DNA from: CAVVPY01 sp963750295
Lineage (GTDB): Bacteria > Actinomycetota > Actinomycetes > Mycobacteriales > Jatrophihabitantaceae
Assembly: GCA_963750295.1 (NCBI GenBank)
Contig: CAVVPY010000001.1
Span: 496,001-560,000, forward strand
Length of the DNA: 64,000 nt
Direction: 5' to 3'
Both the position numbers and the translations under genes were made by a program. The notes beneath the pieces were generated by a model. It was not told the origin of the DNA. It ran no database searches and worked only from the letters and a program-made list of their open reading frames with translations. Below are positions 1 to 7,708 of the stretch, in pieces (position 1 is the first letter of the stretch; every line of letters starts with the position of its first letter).

Positions 1-434
1 GTCCGAGACCGTCACTGTCGCGTACGGGGCGTTGGAGAACGTGCCGCCCGAACCCGCTGTCCACAGCGGCGCGCACCCGGTCCAGCAGTCCGCGCTGGAA
101 GCGAAAACGTCGTTGGCGGTCGGGACGTAGACCACCCCGTTGGCGACCGTGGGCCCGGATAGGGCACCGCGCCCCCGGTGTTGGTGGACCACTGGGGGGA
201 GCAGGTGGTGGCGCCGCACGAGGAGTTGAAGACGTAGAGGCTGGTGCCCTGGACGACATAGATCCGCGAGCCCGCCGCCGTGACCGTCCGGAACCCCGAT
301 CCCGGCAGGGAGCCGCTCCACGCCGGTGAACAGCCGAGACACGACAGGCGCGTGCCGCAGATTGGCATGGATACGCCGTCTCCGTCGAACCCACACCCGT
401 GCACCGACGCGGTCCAGCAGGTGACCCGCATCAT
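1..434 (-). pseudogene. Fragment of a Cys-rich PQQ/beta-propeller repeat protein, frameshifted and open at the left edge
   Basis: Reading leftward from an ATG at 434, the frame shows propeller-like repeats of about 43 residues, each with a Cys pair, a P-x-W and a hydrophobic strand such as GSRIYVVQGTSLYVF. The first frame loses homology near 170-175, at a run of five Gs (minus strand). The pattern resumes at once in another frame (GPTVANGVVYVPTANDVF, then CWTGCAPLW) and stays open to base 1. This indicates one indel, either a real mutation or a sequence error. The start lies 11 bp from the tRNA-derived repeat and no signal peptide is visible, so the 5' end was probably also lost when the neighbouring island formed. 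Function unknown; such repeats are usually extracellular or cell-surface. Confidence 0.55.
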
Positions 435-444
435 CCCTGGCGTG

Positions 445-490
445 GTGCCCCCGGCAGGATTCGAACCTGCGCCACCGCCTCCGGAGGGCG
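445..490 (-). repeat. Detached tRNA-Arg 3' segment, att-like direct repeat (left)
   Basis: It is identical over 46 bp to 2843-2888. It contains the acceptor 3' strand, T arm, variable loop and anticodon stem-loop half of tRNA-Arg(CCG), then diverges into non-tRNA sequence at 491. It lacks the 5' half and cannot make a tRNA. Read as an attachment-site copy. Confidence 0.85.
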
Positions 491-591
491 ATTTTTGCGA
501 CTTTGAAGATCGTTGGCAATTGCTTGCAGGCCCCGGATCTACCGGCCTACAAGCGTTTGTTGTTGCTGATCAACATCGGCTGGTTTCAGTT

Positions 592-618
592 CTGGTGTGT
601 ACCCGATGTGAACCCGCG
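592..618. repeat. Inner 27-bp direct repeat, left copy
   Basis: It matches 2747-2773 at 26 of 27 positions (one A/T difference) in the same orientation. The copies sit 102 bp and 70 bp inside the two tRNA-derived repeats. They could be integrase arm sites or the trace of tandem insertion by related elements. Function is inferred from position only. Confidence 0.55.
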
Positions 619-669
619 AAGATCAACTTCGTGGCCGGCTGGTGTTCGATTCTCGCCCATCGACGTGCG

Positions 670-1433
670 TCAGGTGCGCAGCACGGCAAGCGTCAGCGCC
701 CGGATCTCGGCCTGTTCGGCGCGATCCGTCGTCGCGGCGCGGACGCCGCCACCTGCCGGTCGGGCGAAGTCGGCGCGGAGGATGGCCGCGGCGTCGCCCT
801 GAACGCCGGAGTCGCGCCACTCGACGGGTTCCGGAATCCGCTGGCGGTGCGAGCGCAGCAGCCGCCAGACATCGACGGCATCCTTCGCGGCCAGCCGGCT
901 CGACCAGCTGAGCGCCTTCAAACACAGCGCCGAGTTGATGTCGGGAATCACGGCCGGAAATGACATGGCGGTGCCATCGAGCATTGTCACGGTGAGGGCG
1001 ATCTGCTCGCCGGGACGAGCGAGCGCCAAGGACAAGCCGGGAATCTCGTCGAGCACGATGTCGCCGTGCTGCTGGTTCGGGACGAGGCGCCGGCCCCATG
1101 CCGGGGCGAGCACGTCGATGACGAGACGCAGGCCGTCGTCCGTTGTCCGGATGAATCGGTTGGACGCTTCCGGCCTGGCATAGCCGAGCACTTCGAGCGC
1201 GGGGACCAATCGGGATTGCGGGCCGACGCCGCCGCGACCCCCATGTCGGCGTCCTGCGTGACCCTGACGACCGGCTCCGGAACGTCGGCGAGAGCGACGT
1301 GCAGGCGGACCATCTGTCCGCCGACGAGTCGGTACTCGATCCCTACGTCATTGGCCACCGCCGCGAGATCGCGCATTGCAAGGAAGCCGGCCTCTTCGGC
1401 CTGAGATGACGCGCTGAGGCGAAGGGCGGTCAC
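670..1433 (-). pseudogene. AbiEii-like nucleotidyltransferase (type IV toxin), frameshifted
   Basis: It starts at GTG 1433, overlapping the stop of the upstream antitoxin-like gene by 4 bp. The N-terminal frame shows the nucleotidyltransferase pattern (YRLVGGQMVRLH, then RVTQDADM: GG followed by a D-x-D-like acidic pair). The frame breaks near 1208, where the next frame continues LVPALEVLGYARPE through to the stop at 670. Restoring one base in the run at 1206-1211 gives about 254 codons, a normal size for this family. AbiEii/AbiGii-type enzymes are the toxic partners of winged-helix AbiEi antitoxins. As read here the toxin is truncated early, so it is inactive unless the base is a sequencing error. 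Confidence 0.65.
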
Positions 1434-2425
1434 AGCAGCGCGCCTGACTCGATCATCCAGGTACGCCAGGCTTCCTGTGCTTCACCGGCGTCCGGGCCCG
1501 GGCTGCGCGACAGGTCGTAAAGCACTTGGAACGCGTTGGCTCTCGCGACGTCGCCGTGGCCGCGCATCTCGATCAGAACCGGAGCCTTCGAGATCGGCCA
1601 CACCCCGGGGTCGTCAGCCAGCACGAGGGTCAACGTCGACGCCGAGGCGTCGCTCGGCGTGAGGCCGATGGTGGAGAAGTCGGCACCGCGCCGCGCGTAC
1701 AGAGTGGCCCGCCGGGGGGTCCGCCATGGCGCCACCAAATCGGCAGCAGCGTCGCCTGAGACGACCGGGTTCGCCCGCTCGCGACCGAGCGCCTCGTAAG
1801 CGCGGTAGGCCTGCTCGTTGATCGGGTCGACCCCGAACCAGTGGGTCTCGATGCCGCCCGGTCCCGGGTAGTGCGCCAGCCACCAGGAGACCGCCCGTGC
1901 GCGATCCATCACCTCCCAGCCGTCCGGGCCTCTGGTCACCAGGTCGCGCTCGGCGAGCCGGCTGAGCGCCTTCGAGACCGCGGCCTGACCGATGTGAGCG
2001 AACTCAGCGATCTCGTCCTGCCGGGCTCCGTTCTCCAGCGCAAACAGCACGCGCACGACGGAGAAGGCGCCTCGACCGGGTCGGCCGCGGCGTCGCGTCG
2101 CCGCCTGCGGAGTGTCGGTTGAGCCCAACTCCACTCTCCGCCTGGCCAGTCGGAGCCTTCCGATTCCGTCGTCCGTGACGACAGACCACCCCTGCCTCCA
2201 TGCACGCTCGAGCGCCTCGCTTGTGATGCTGTGCGCCACGAGCAATGCCCGGCGATCGGGCGCGGGTTTGATGTCGTGGGTCCGAGCCACTCGTGGAATG
2301 GTGAGCACGAAGAAGATCGCCGAGTGGTCGTCGTCGGTCAGCCGCACGTGCTCGCTGTCGACGGGCAGCACCGCGATGCCGTTCTCCTCGAGCGTCGTGA
2401 TCCACACGTGACCAATGTATTCCAA
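1430..2425 (-). CDS. AbiEi-like winged-helix antitoxin / transcriptional regulator
   Basis: 331 aa from a TTG at 2425; an in-frame stop lies a few codons upstream, and GTG 2407 is the other possible start. Residues about 115-175 form a winged helix (DEIAEFAHIGQAAVSKALSRL followed by a wing). The C-terminal half is of the mixed alpha/beta type seen in AbiEi family proteins. It overlaps the nucleotidyltransferase gene by 4 bp, the standard antitoxin-toxin order of type IV systems. The known role of the family is to repress its own promoter and counteract the AbiEii nucleotidyltransferase. An inverted repeat overlaps the start. With the toxin frame broken it may persist only as an orphan regulator. 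Confidence 0.6.
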   Translation of the reverse strand: MEYIGHVWITTLEENGIAVLPVDSEHVRLTDDDHSAIFFVLTIPRVARTHDIKPAPDRRALLVAHSITSEALERAWRQGWSVVTDDGIGRLRLARRRVELGSTDTPQAATRRRGRPGRGAFSVVRVLFALENGARQDEIAEFAHIGQAAVSKALSRLAERDLVTRGPDGWEVMDRARAVSWWLAHYPGPGGIETHWFGVDPINEQAYRAYEALGRERANPVVSGDAAADLVAPWRTPRRATLYARRGADFSTIGLTPSDASASTLTLVLADDPGVWPISKAPVLIEMRGHGDVARANAFQVLYDLSRSPGPDAGEAQEAWRTWMIESGALL

Positions 2426-2454
2426 ATATCGATCTCAGATCGGGATTTGGAATA
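2418..2454. promoter_or_regulatory. Nested inverted repeats at the AbiE-like promoter
   Basis: Perfect 10-bp arms (2418-2427 and 2445-2454; TATTCCAAAT / ATTTGGAATA) enclose a second perfect palindrome CGATCT-C-AGATCG (2430-2442). This AT-rich site overlaps the predicted start of the antitoxin-like gene. Type IV antitoxins bind inverted repeats at their own promoters, so this is the likely operator. Confidence 0.6.
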
Positions 2455-2842
2455 TTCGCGGCCCCGCAGAGAGGCCTCGGCACCAGGTCGTGCGGCCCGA
2501 CTTCGGGCCGAGTGACGACCACGGCACGTCGGCATGCGATTGGATCACGGCGTCGTCCGTTGTCGTCGAGCGCGGCGCGGAGCTGATCGATCAGTCGCGT
2601 GTTTAGCGGATCGTCGTGTGCCAGGCCGTCATGCACGAGTTTGTCATTCAGGCGCTCGCGCCGAGTGTGTGAGCCGGGGGCGGCGCGTATTCGAACGACG
2701 ACGGGGGACCGGAGGTTGAGGCCGAAACAAGCGCGCAAGCTTGGTCCTGGTGTGTACCCGATGTGTACCCGCGGCCGATTTCGCGATCATGGACTGAGTC
2801 CAGAAACAGCTACAGGCCCCGAAATACGGGACCTGGAGCGTA
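2455..2842. other. No convincing gene between the AbiE-like operon and tRNA-Arg
   Basis: Open frames exist on both strands here but none has a recognisable motif or ribosome-binding site. The stretch contains the right copy of the inner direct repeat (2747-2773). It probably carries the promoter of the AbiE-like operon and the attachment-site arm. Confidence 0.5.
2747..2773. repeat. Inner 27-bp direct repeat, right copy
   Basis: Partner of 592-618, with one mismatch. Located 70 bp from the intact tRNA-Arg gene. Confidence 0.55.
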
Positions 2843-2844
2843 GT

Positions 2845-2915
2845 GCCCCCGGCAGGATTCGAACCTGCGCCACCGCCTCCGGAGGGCGGTGCTCTATCCC
2901 CTGAGCTACGGGGGC
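2845..2915 (-). tRNA. tRNA-Arg (anticodon CCG)
   Basis: The minus strand folds into a full cloverleaf. It has a 7-bp acceptor stem GCCCCCG/CGGGGGC, D arm GCTC...GAGC, anticodon stem CCGCC/GGCGG with loop CTCCGGA (anticodon CCG) and T arm GCAGG-TTCGAAT-CCTGC. It is 71 nt and no CCA is encoded. It reads Arg codon CGG. The right-hand island repeat ends inside it, so it was the integration target and was restored on insertion. Confidence 0.95.
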
Positions 2916-2967
2916 GGCAACCGGTAGAGCCTAGCAGCGGCGGTGGTGCGCTCCGGTCAGTAGAGAT

Positions 2968-3666
2968 TCACTGTGACGGGGCCGGCAGGGGGCTGCCACC
3001 GAGCTGGCGCAGCAGGCGTTCCATCTCGATGATCTCGGCCGCCTGGCCGTTGTACATCGACTGCGCCACGTCCCGTACGTAGCTCATCGACGCGTGCTGG
3101 ATCGCGTACTTCGCCATGGGCAGCCCGCCCTGGTGGTGGCGGATCATCAGCTGCAGGAACAGCACGTCCAACGCCTTGCCGTGCAGCGTCTGCAGCCGGT
3201 TCATCTGCGCCGGGGTCGCCATCCCGGGCATCAGGCCGTCGGTGCCCATCTGCATGCCGTTCATCCCGCTCGCCATCCACGCCATCTGCGGGCGAGAGCT
3301 CTGTCGGCTCAGCCCCCACGCATCGAGCCAGCCCCACATCTCGCCGACCTGCGACTCCTGCGAGGACTCGATGTCGTAGGCGAGGACGCGCAGTCCGGGA
3401 TCGGTGCTGTTGTCGCGCTCGTAGCTGGCCATGGTGACCGCTTGCGTGTGGTGGGTGGACATGTCGCGTGCGAAGCCGGCGTCCACCGACGAGTCGGCCA
3501 CGGTCGTGGCCGATCCGGTCGAGCCGTCCCCGCGCAGCAGCCATCCCGCGGTGCCCGCGATCAGCAGCGCAGCGACGGCGATGACCGCGGCCAATATCGT
3601 GGCGAGCTTGGCGCGCCCGCCCGGACGCGGGGCTTCGGTGGTGCGTGTGGTCTCCGTCGTGGTCAT
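2968..3666 (-). CDS. DUF305 family membrane-anchored protein
   Basis: 232 aa. A short basic N-terminus is followed by one membrane segment (about residues 20-45, LATILAAVIAVAALLIAGTA) that anchors an extracytoplasmic helical domain. The domain carries the DUF305 signature: FARDMSTHHTQAVTMA near residue 65 and LMIRHHQGGLPMAKYA near 172, with paired His and many Met residues. Such proteins are ferritin-like in fold and are often linked to copper or other metal handling, but biochemical function is not settled. It begins 1 bp after the stop of the DUF3105 gene, a conserved actinobacterial pairing, so the two are co-transcribed and may act together outside the membrane. Confidence 0.85.
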   Translation of the reverse strand: MTTTETTRTTEAPRPGGRAKLATILAAVIAVAALLIAGTAGWLLRGDGSTGSATTVADSSVDAGFARDMSTHHTQAVTMASYERDNSTDPGLRVLAYDIESSQESQVGEMWGWLDAWGLSRQSSRPQMAWMASGMNGMQMGTDGLMPGMATPAQMNRLQTLHGKALDVLFLQLMIRHHQGGLPMAKYAIQHASMSYVRDVAQSMYNGQAAEIIEMERLLRQLGGSPLPAPSQ

Positions 3667-3667
3667 G

Positions 3668-4498
3668 TCAGGAGGCAGGCACCCAGAGCGGGTTGCCGAA
3701 CGTACTGGGCTTGTCCTTGAAGGTCGGCTGCGAGCATGAGGCGGTCGGCTCGGGAGTCGTCTTCTTGTTGTAGCGCAGCAGGTTGATGAATTCCTCGACG
3801 CGCGGATCAGACGCCTTGTCGACGAACAGCTGATAACCCCACGACTGCAACGAAATCGGCGTCTTCAGGTTCGGGTAGGGCGACAAGGCCATCCGGTCCT
3901 GGCCGTCGACCAGCTTCGTCAGCGTCGCGAGGTCGCCGGCCGGCAGTGTCTTGGCGTTGTAGGTGATCCACAGCGCGCCGTGTTCAAGCATGTGCACGGC
4001 GTTCTCGTTCGCGATCGGCTGGGCGTAGACGGTTCCGGCGCAGTCAGCCCAGTACTGGCTGTGGTCGCCGCCGACCGGGGGAGTGCGGTCGTAGGTGATG
4101 TGACCCTGGACGTGTGTGTGCTGGGCCTCGACGCGGTAGGTGACGCCGGGGATCTTCTTGGCCGCGGCGAGTTCCGGCTGGCGATACGGGTCGGCCGGGT
4201 CGACGAGCTGGCCGCCTGTGCTGTTGGTTCCGGACGAATTGCCGCCACGTGTGACCGCATAGGTCACGATGCCGCCCGCGAACAGCACGAGCACCACCGT
4301 CGTGATGATCAGCCCCCACGGCGTCTGCTTCTGGTTGACGATCGACTTGCCCGGCTTGCGCGCGGGCGGCCTGCCCCCTGCCACCGCAGCGCCCGGCTTC
4401 TTCGTCGACACGTTCGACGCCGCCTTGGCCGGTGGGCGGCGGGTGCCCGGCGCGGACGACTTGCCGGTTGCCTTTGACGGCGGCTTGCGCTGGGCCAT
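3668..4498 (-). CDS. DUF3105 family membrane protein
   Basis: 276 aa. The first 50 residues are basic and Pro/Ala-rich. One membrane helix follows at about 62-84 (WGLIITTVVLVLFAGGIVTY), then an external DUF3105 domain. Family motifs are visible: HTHVQGHITYDRTPPVGGDH and later AVHMLEHGALWITYN, rich in His. Function is unknown; the His pattern and the DUF305 partner suggest metal binding (inference). It is first gene of a two-gene operon divergent from argS. A TAGACT -10-like element on this strand (4570-4575) is a candidate promoter. Confidence 0.85.
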   Translation of the reverse strand: MAQRKPPSKATGKSSAPGTRRPPAKAASNVSTKKPGAAVAGGRPPARKPGKSIVNQKQTPWGLIITTVVLVLFAGGIVTYAVTRGGNSSGTNSTGGQLVDPADPYRQPELAAAKKIPGVTYRVEAQHTHVQGHITYDRTPPVGGDHSQYWADCAGTVYAQPIANENAVHMLEHGALWITYNAKTLPAGDLATLTKLVDGQDRMALSPYPNLKTPISLQSWGYQLFVDKASDPRVEEFINLLRYNKKTTPEPTASCSQPTFKDKPSTFGNPLWVPAS

Positions 4499-4631
4499 GG
4501 GTGCAGAACTCCAGAGGTGGCGGCTGGCGTGACGACGAGATCACCGGCAGGACGGGTGACAGCAAACCCAGTCTAGGTTGCCCGGCTGTGCGCCCGGTGC
4601 GAGCGCCCGGATTGACGGCTGCGTCCACCAC

Positions 4632-4637
4632 TACCAT
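4632..4637 (+). promoter_or_regulatory. -10 element (TACCAT) of a leaderless argS transcript
   Basis: TACCAT lies 6 nt before the GTG at 4644, the distance at which transcription would begin on the start codon. No Shine-Dalgarno sequence precedes that GTG. The same spacing recurs at several other genes in this window. Confidence 0.55.
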
Positions 4638-4643
4638 TGCCAG

Positions 4644-6299
4644 GTGACTCCGGCTGACCTGTCCGCCGCGGTGCGGGCTGCCGTCATCGCCGGTATCGAC
4701 GCGGGCGATTTCACCGGCTCCGCGCCGGACGAGGTCGTCCTCGAGCGGCCGAAGAACCCGGAGCACGGTGACTACGCGACGAATGTCGCGCTGCGCCTGG
4801 CCAAGCCGGCGGGGCGCCCGGCCCGCGAGGTCGCCGAGGCGGTCGCGGCGCACCTGCGGTCCGCTGACGGCGTCGCCCGCGTGGACGTCGCCGGGCCGGG
4901 CTTTCTCAACATCGTCCTGACCGCCGGATCGCTCGGCGGCCTGGCGCGGACGATCGTCAGCTCGGGAGAGGCGTACGGCCGTGGCGACGAGCTCGCCGGC
5001 AGGCGGCTCAACCTCGAGTTCGTCTCGGCCAACCCCACCGGCCCGGTGCACATCGGTGCGGTCCGCTGGGCGGCAGTCGGCGACGCGGTGGCCCGGCTGT
5101 TGCAGGCTGACGGTGCCGACGTCACCCGCGAGTACTACTTCAACGACGCCGGCAGCCAGATCGAGCGCTTCGCACGCACCTTGCGCGAGGTCGCCAACGG
5201 CCGCCCGGTTCCCGAGGACGGGTATTCCGGCGCCTACATCGATGACATCGCCGGGGCGGTCGTCGCGGCCAACCCGGGACTGCTCCAGCTGCCCGAGGCC
5301 CAGCAGACCGAGATCTTCCACCGCGACGGTGTCGCCGCTATGTTCGCCGAGATCCGCGCGTCACTCGAGCAGTTCGGTGTCGTCTTCGACGTCTACTTCA
5401 ACGAGCGGGAACTCCACGACAGCGGCGCGATGGACGCCGCCCTGAAACGGCTGCGCGACGGCGGGCACATCTTCGAGGCCGACGACGCGACCTGGCTGCG
5501 CACGAGCGACTTCGGTGACGACCGCGATCGCGTGCTGGTACGCGGATCCGGCGAATGGACCTACTTCGCGGCCGACTGCGCCTACTACCTGAACAAGCGT
5601 GAGCGCGGCTTCGACCGGGTCGTCGTGATGCTCGGCGCCGACCACCACGGGTACATCAACCGGTTGCGCGCCATGGCGTCGTGCTTCGGGGACGACCCGG
5701 ACGACACGCTCGAGATCCTGCTCGGCCAGCTGGTCAACCTGGTGAAGGACGGCGATCCCGTGCGGATGAGCAAGCGGGCCGGCAACGTCGTCGTCCTGGC
5801 CGACCTGGTGGACGCGATCGGTGCGGACGCCGCTCGGTACGCGCTGGTGCGGTACTCGGTCGAGCAGAGCATCGACGTCGACCTGGATGCGTGGGCGCGG
5901 CGGACGAACGACAACCCGGTCTACTACGTGCAGTACGCGCACGCCCGGCTGTCGTCCTTGCAGCGCAACGCGGCAGAGCTCGGCATCGTCCGTGCCGACG
6001 ACGCCGACCTCACCCTGCTCGCGCACGAGCGCGAGGTCGACCTGCTCGCCGCGCTCGGGGAGTTTCCCCGCGTCGTCGCGTCGGCGGCAGAGCTGCGTGC
6101 TCCGCACCGCGTCGCGCACTACCTCGAGGCGCTTGCCGGGACCTACCACCGCTTCTACGACTCGTGCCGCGTCCTGCCGATGGGCGACGAGGCGGCCACG
6201 CCGACCACCCACGCGCGGCTGTGGCTGTGTGAGGCGACCCGCGTGGTGCTCGCGAACGGCCTGCGCCTGCTCGGCGTCAGCGCCCCGGAACGGATGTAG
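4644..6299 (+). CDS. argS: Arginyl-tRNA synthetase
   Basis: 551 aa class I synthetase charging tRNA-Arg with arginine. An N-terminal additional domain occupies about residues 1-95. The HIGH-type motif is NPTGPVHIGA (near 136), and the KMSKS-type loop is RMSKRAGN (near 375). The C-terminal anticodon-binding helical domain ends GLRLLGVSAPERM, as in the family. GTG 4644 is chosen because the protein then begins VTPADLSAAVRAAV, matching family N-termini, and a -10 box fits a leaderless start; a longer frame from 4578 adds residues without homology. It heads the cluster argS-lysA-hom-thrC-thrB. The intact tRNA-Arg(CCG) at 2845 is one of its substrates. Confidence 0.95.
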   Translation: MTPADLSAAVRAAVIAGIDAGDFTGSAPDEVVLERPKNPEHGDYATNVALRLAKPAGRPAREVAEAVAAHLRSADGVARVDVAGPGFLNIVLTAGSLGGLARTIVSSGEAYGRGDELAGRRLNLEFVSANPTGPVHIGAVRWAAVGDAVARLLQADGADVTREYYFNDAGSQIERFARTLREVANGRPVPEDGYSGAYIDDIAGAVVAANPGLLQLPEAQQTEIFHRDGVAAMFAEIRASLEQFGVVFDVYFNERELHDSGAMDAALKRLRDGGHIFEADDATWLRTSDFGDDRDRVLVRGSGEWTYFAADCAYYLNKRERGFDRVVVMLGADHHGYINRLRAMASCFGDDPDDTLEILLGQLVNLVKDGDPVRMSKRAGNVVVLADLVDAIGADAARYALVRYSVEQSIDVDLDAWARRTNDNPVYYVQYAHARLSSLQRNAAELGIVRADDADLTLLAHEREVDLLAALGEFPRVVASAAELRAPHRVAHYLEALAGTYHRFYDSCRVLPMGDEAATPTTHARLWLCEATRVVLANGLRLLGVSAPERM

Positions 6300-6304
6300 C
6301 GGCG

Positions 6305-7708
6305 GTGAGCCGATCCGCACACCCGGCCGGGCCGCGCCACGGCGACGTGCTGACCGAGGCGCACCTGCTCGCCGCGCCGGATGACGTGAATGCGCTCGAC
6401 CCGGCGATCTGGCCGGCGTCGGCCGAGCGGGTCGACGGCGTCGTCCGGCTCGGTGGCGTCGCGGTGACCGAGCTCGTCGCCGAACACGGCACCCCGTCGA
6501 TGTTCCTCGACGAGGACGACCTGCGGGCGCGGGCCCGTGCCTACTCCTCGGCCTTCGACGACGTGGACGTGTACTACGCGGGCAAGGCGTTCCTGTGCAC
6601 GGCGGTCGCCCGGTGGATCGCGGACGAGGGCCTGGGCCTGGACGTGTGCACCGGTGGCGAACTCGCGGTCGCGCTCGCGGCGGGCTTCCCGGCCGAGCGG
6701 ATCGCCGTGCACGGCAACAACAAGTCGAGCGCCGAACTGACCCGCGCGGTCGAAGCCGGGGTCGGCCACGTCATCGTCGACTCCTTCGACGAGATCACCC
6801 GGCTGGCCGCGATGGCGGGAGCCGCACGCCAGCGAGTCCTCGTGCGGGTCACCGTCGGGGTCGAGGCCCACACGCACGAGTACATCGCCACGGCGCACGA
6901 GGACCAGAAGTTCGGCTTCTCGCTGCGTGACGGATCGGCGGCGCGCGCCGTGGCTGCCGTCCTCGACGCACCTGCGCTGCAGTTCGCCGGCCTGCACTCG
7001 CACATCGGCTCACAGATCTTCGAGACCGCGGGCTTCGAGGTGGCGGCGCACCGACTGGTCGGCCTGGCTGCCGAGATCCGCGACGTGCACGGTGTCGAGG
7101 TCGAGGAGCTGAACCTCGGCGGGGGACTCGGCATCGCCTACGTCCCGGGCGACGATCCCGAGACGCCCAAGCAAACCGTGGACAGGCTGGTCAGCATCGT
7201 CGAGCGCGAGTGCGATGCGGCCGGGCTGCCGCGACCGCGGCTCTCGGTCGAGCCGGGCCGTGCGATCGCCGGTCCCAGCGGCGTGACCGTCTACGAGGTC
7301 GGGACGGTGAAGCCGGTGAGCCTCGACGGCGGCGCGGTGCGCACCTACGTGTCGGTGGACGGCGGGATGAGCGACAACATCCGCACCGCGCTCTACGACG
7401 CCGAGTACACCTGCACCCTCGCCGGTCGGGCCTCGGACGCCGAGCCGCTGCGCGCCCGCGTCGTGGGCAAGCACTGCGAGAGCGGCGACATCGTCGTGCG
7501 GGACGCGTGGCTGCCGTCCGACATCGCGCCGGGCGACCTCATCGCGGTCGCCGCCACGGGTGCGTACTGCCGCAGCATGGCCAGCAACTACAACTTCGTG
7601 CCGCGACCGCCGGTGGTCGCCGTACGGGGTGGCGCGTCCACCGTCCTCGTCCGGCGTGAGACCGAAGCCGACCTGCTGCGCCTCGACACGGGGGTGCCCG
7701 ATGCGTGA
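6305..7708 (+). CDS. lysA: Diaminopimelate decarboxylase
   Basis: 467 aa PLP enzyme that decarboxylates meso-diaminopimelate to lysine, the last step of the lysine pathway. The alanine-racemase-type barrel carries the PLP lysine in VYYAGKAF (K94). It also shows HSHIGSQIF, the glycine loop ELNLGGGLGIAY, and C-terminal active-site elements KHCESGD and ATGAYCRSMASNYN. GTG start 5 bp after argS; it overlaps hom by 8 bp. An N-terminal extension of about 30 residues is typical of actinobacterial LysA. Diaminopimelate is also a cell-wall precursor, so this step sets the split between wall and protein synthesis. Confidence 0.95.
   Translation: MSRSAHPAGPRHGDVLTEAHLLAAPDDVNALDPAIWPASAERVDGVVRLGGVAVTELVAEHGTPSMFLDEDDLRARARAYSSAFDDVDVYYAGKAFLCTAVARWIADEGLGLDVCTGGELAVALAAGFPAERIAVHGNNKSSAELTRAVEAGVGHVIVDSFDEITRLAAMAGAARQRVLVRVTVGVEAHTHEYIATAHEDQKFGFSLRDGSAARAVAAVLDAPALQFAGLHSHIGSQIFETAGFEVAAHRLVGLAAEIRDVHGVEVEELNLGGGLGIAYVPGDDPETPKQTVDRLVSIVERECDAAGLPRPRLSVEPGRAIAGPSGVTVYEVGTVKPVSLDGGAVRTYVSVDGGMSDNIRTALYDAEYTCTLAGRASDAEPLRARVVGKHCESGDIVVRDAWLPSDIAPGDLIAVAATGAYCRSMASNYNFVPRPPVVAVRGGASTVLVRRETEADLLRLDTGVPDA

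Larger units (their letters stand above)
445..2888. mobile_element. Small genomic island or element remnant at tRNA-Arg(CCG)
   Basis: The segment is bounded by two perfect 46-bp direct repeats (445-490 and 2843-2888). The right copy is the 3' part of an intact tRNA-Arg gene; the left copy is a detached fragment. This is the classic footprint of integrase-mediated insertion at a tRNA 3' end. Between them lie an AbiE-like pair and two short spacers. No integrase, excisionase or replication gene is recognisable, so this is a remnant or a satellite mobilised in trans. A second 27-bp repeat lies just inside each end. Confidence 0.7.

Noticed and set aside
2004..2738. Long minus-strand open frame overlapping the AbiEi-like gene and the spacer beyond it
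   Set aside because: Its left half is a shadow of the antitoxin-like gene. The rest has no motif or ribosome-binding site I can defend; it may at most be a decayed fragment.
4044..5321. 425-codon minus-strand frame across argS and DUF3105
   Set aside because: Antisense to two clear genes, with arginine/aspartate-rich composition typical of GC-rich shadow frames.
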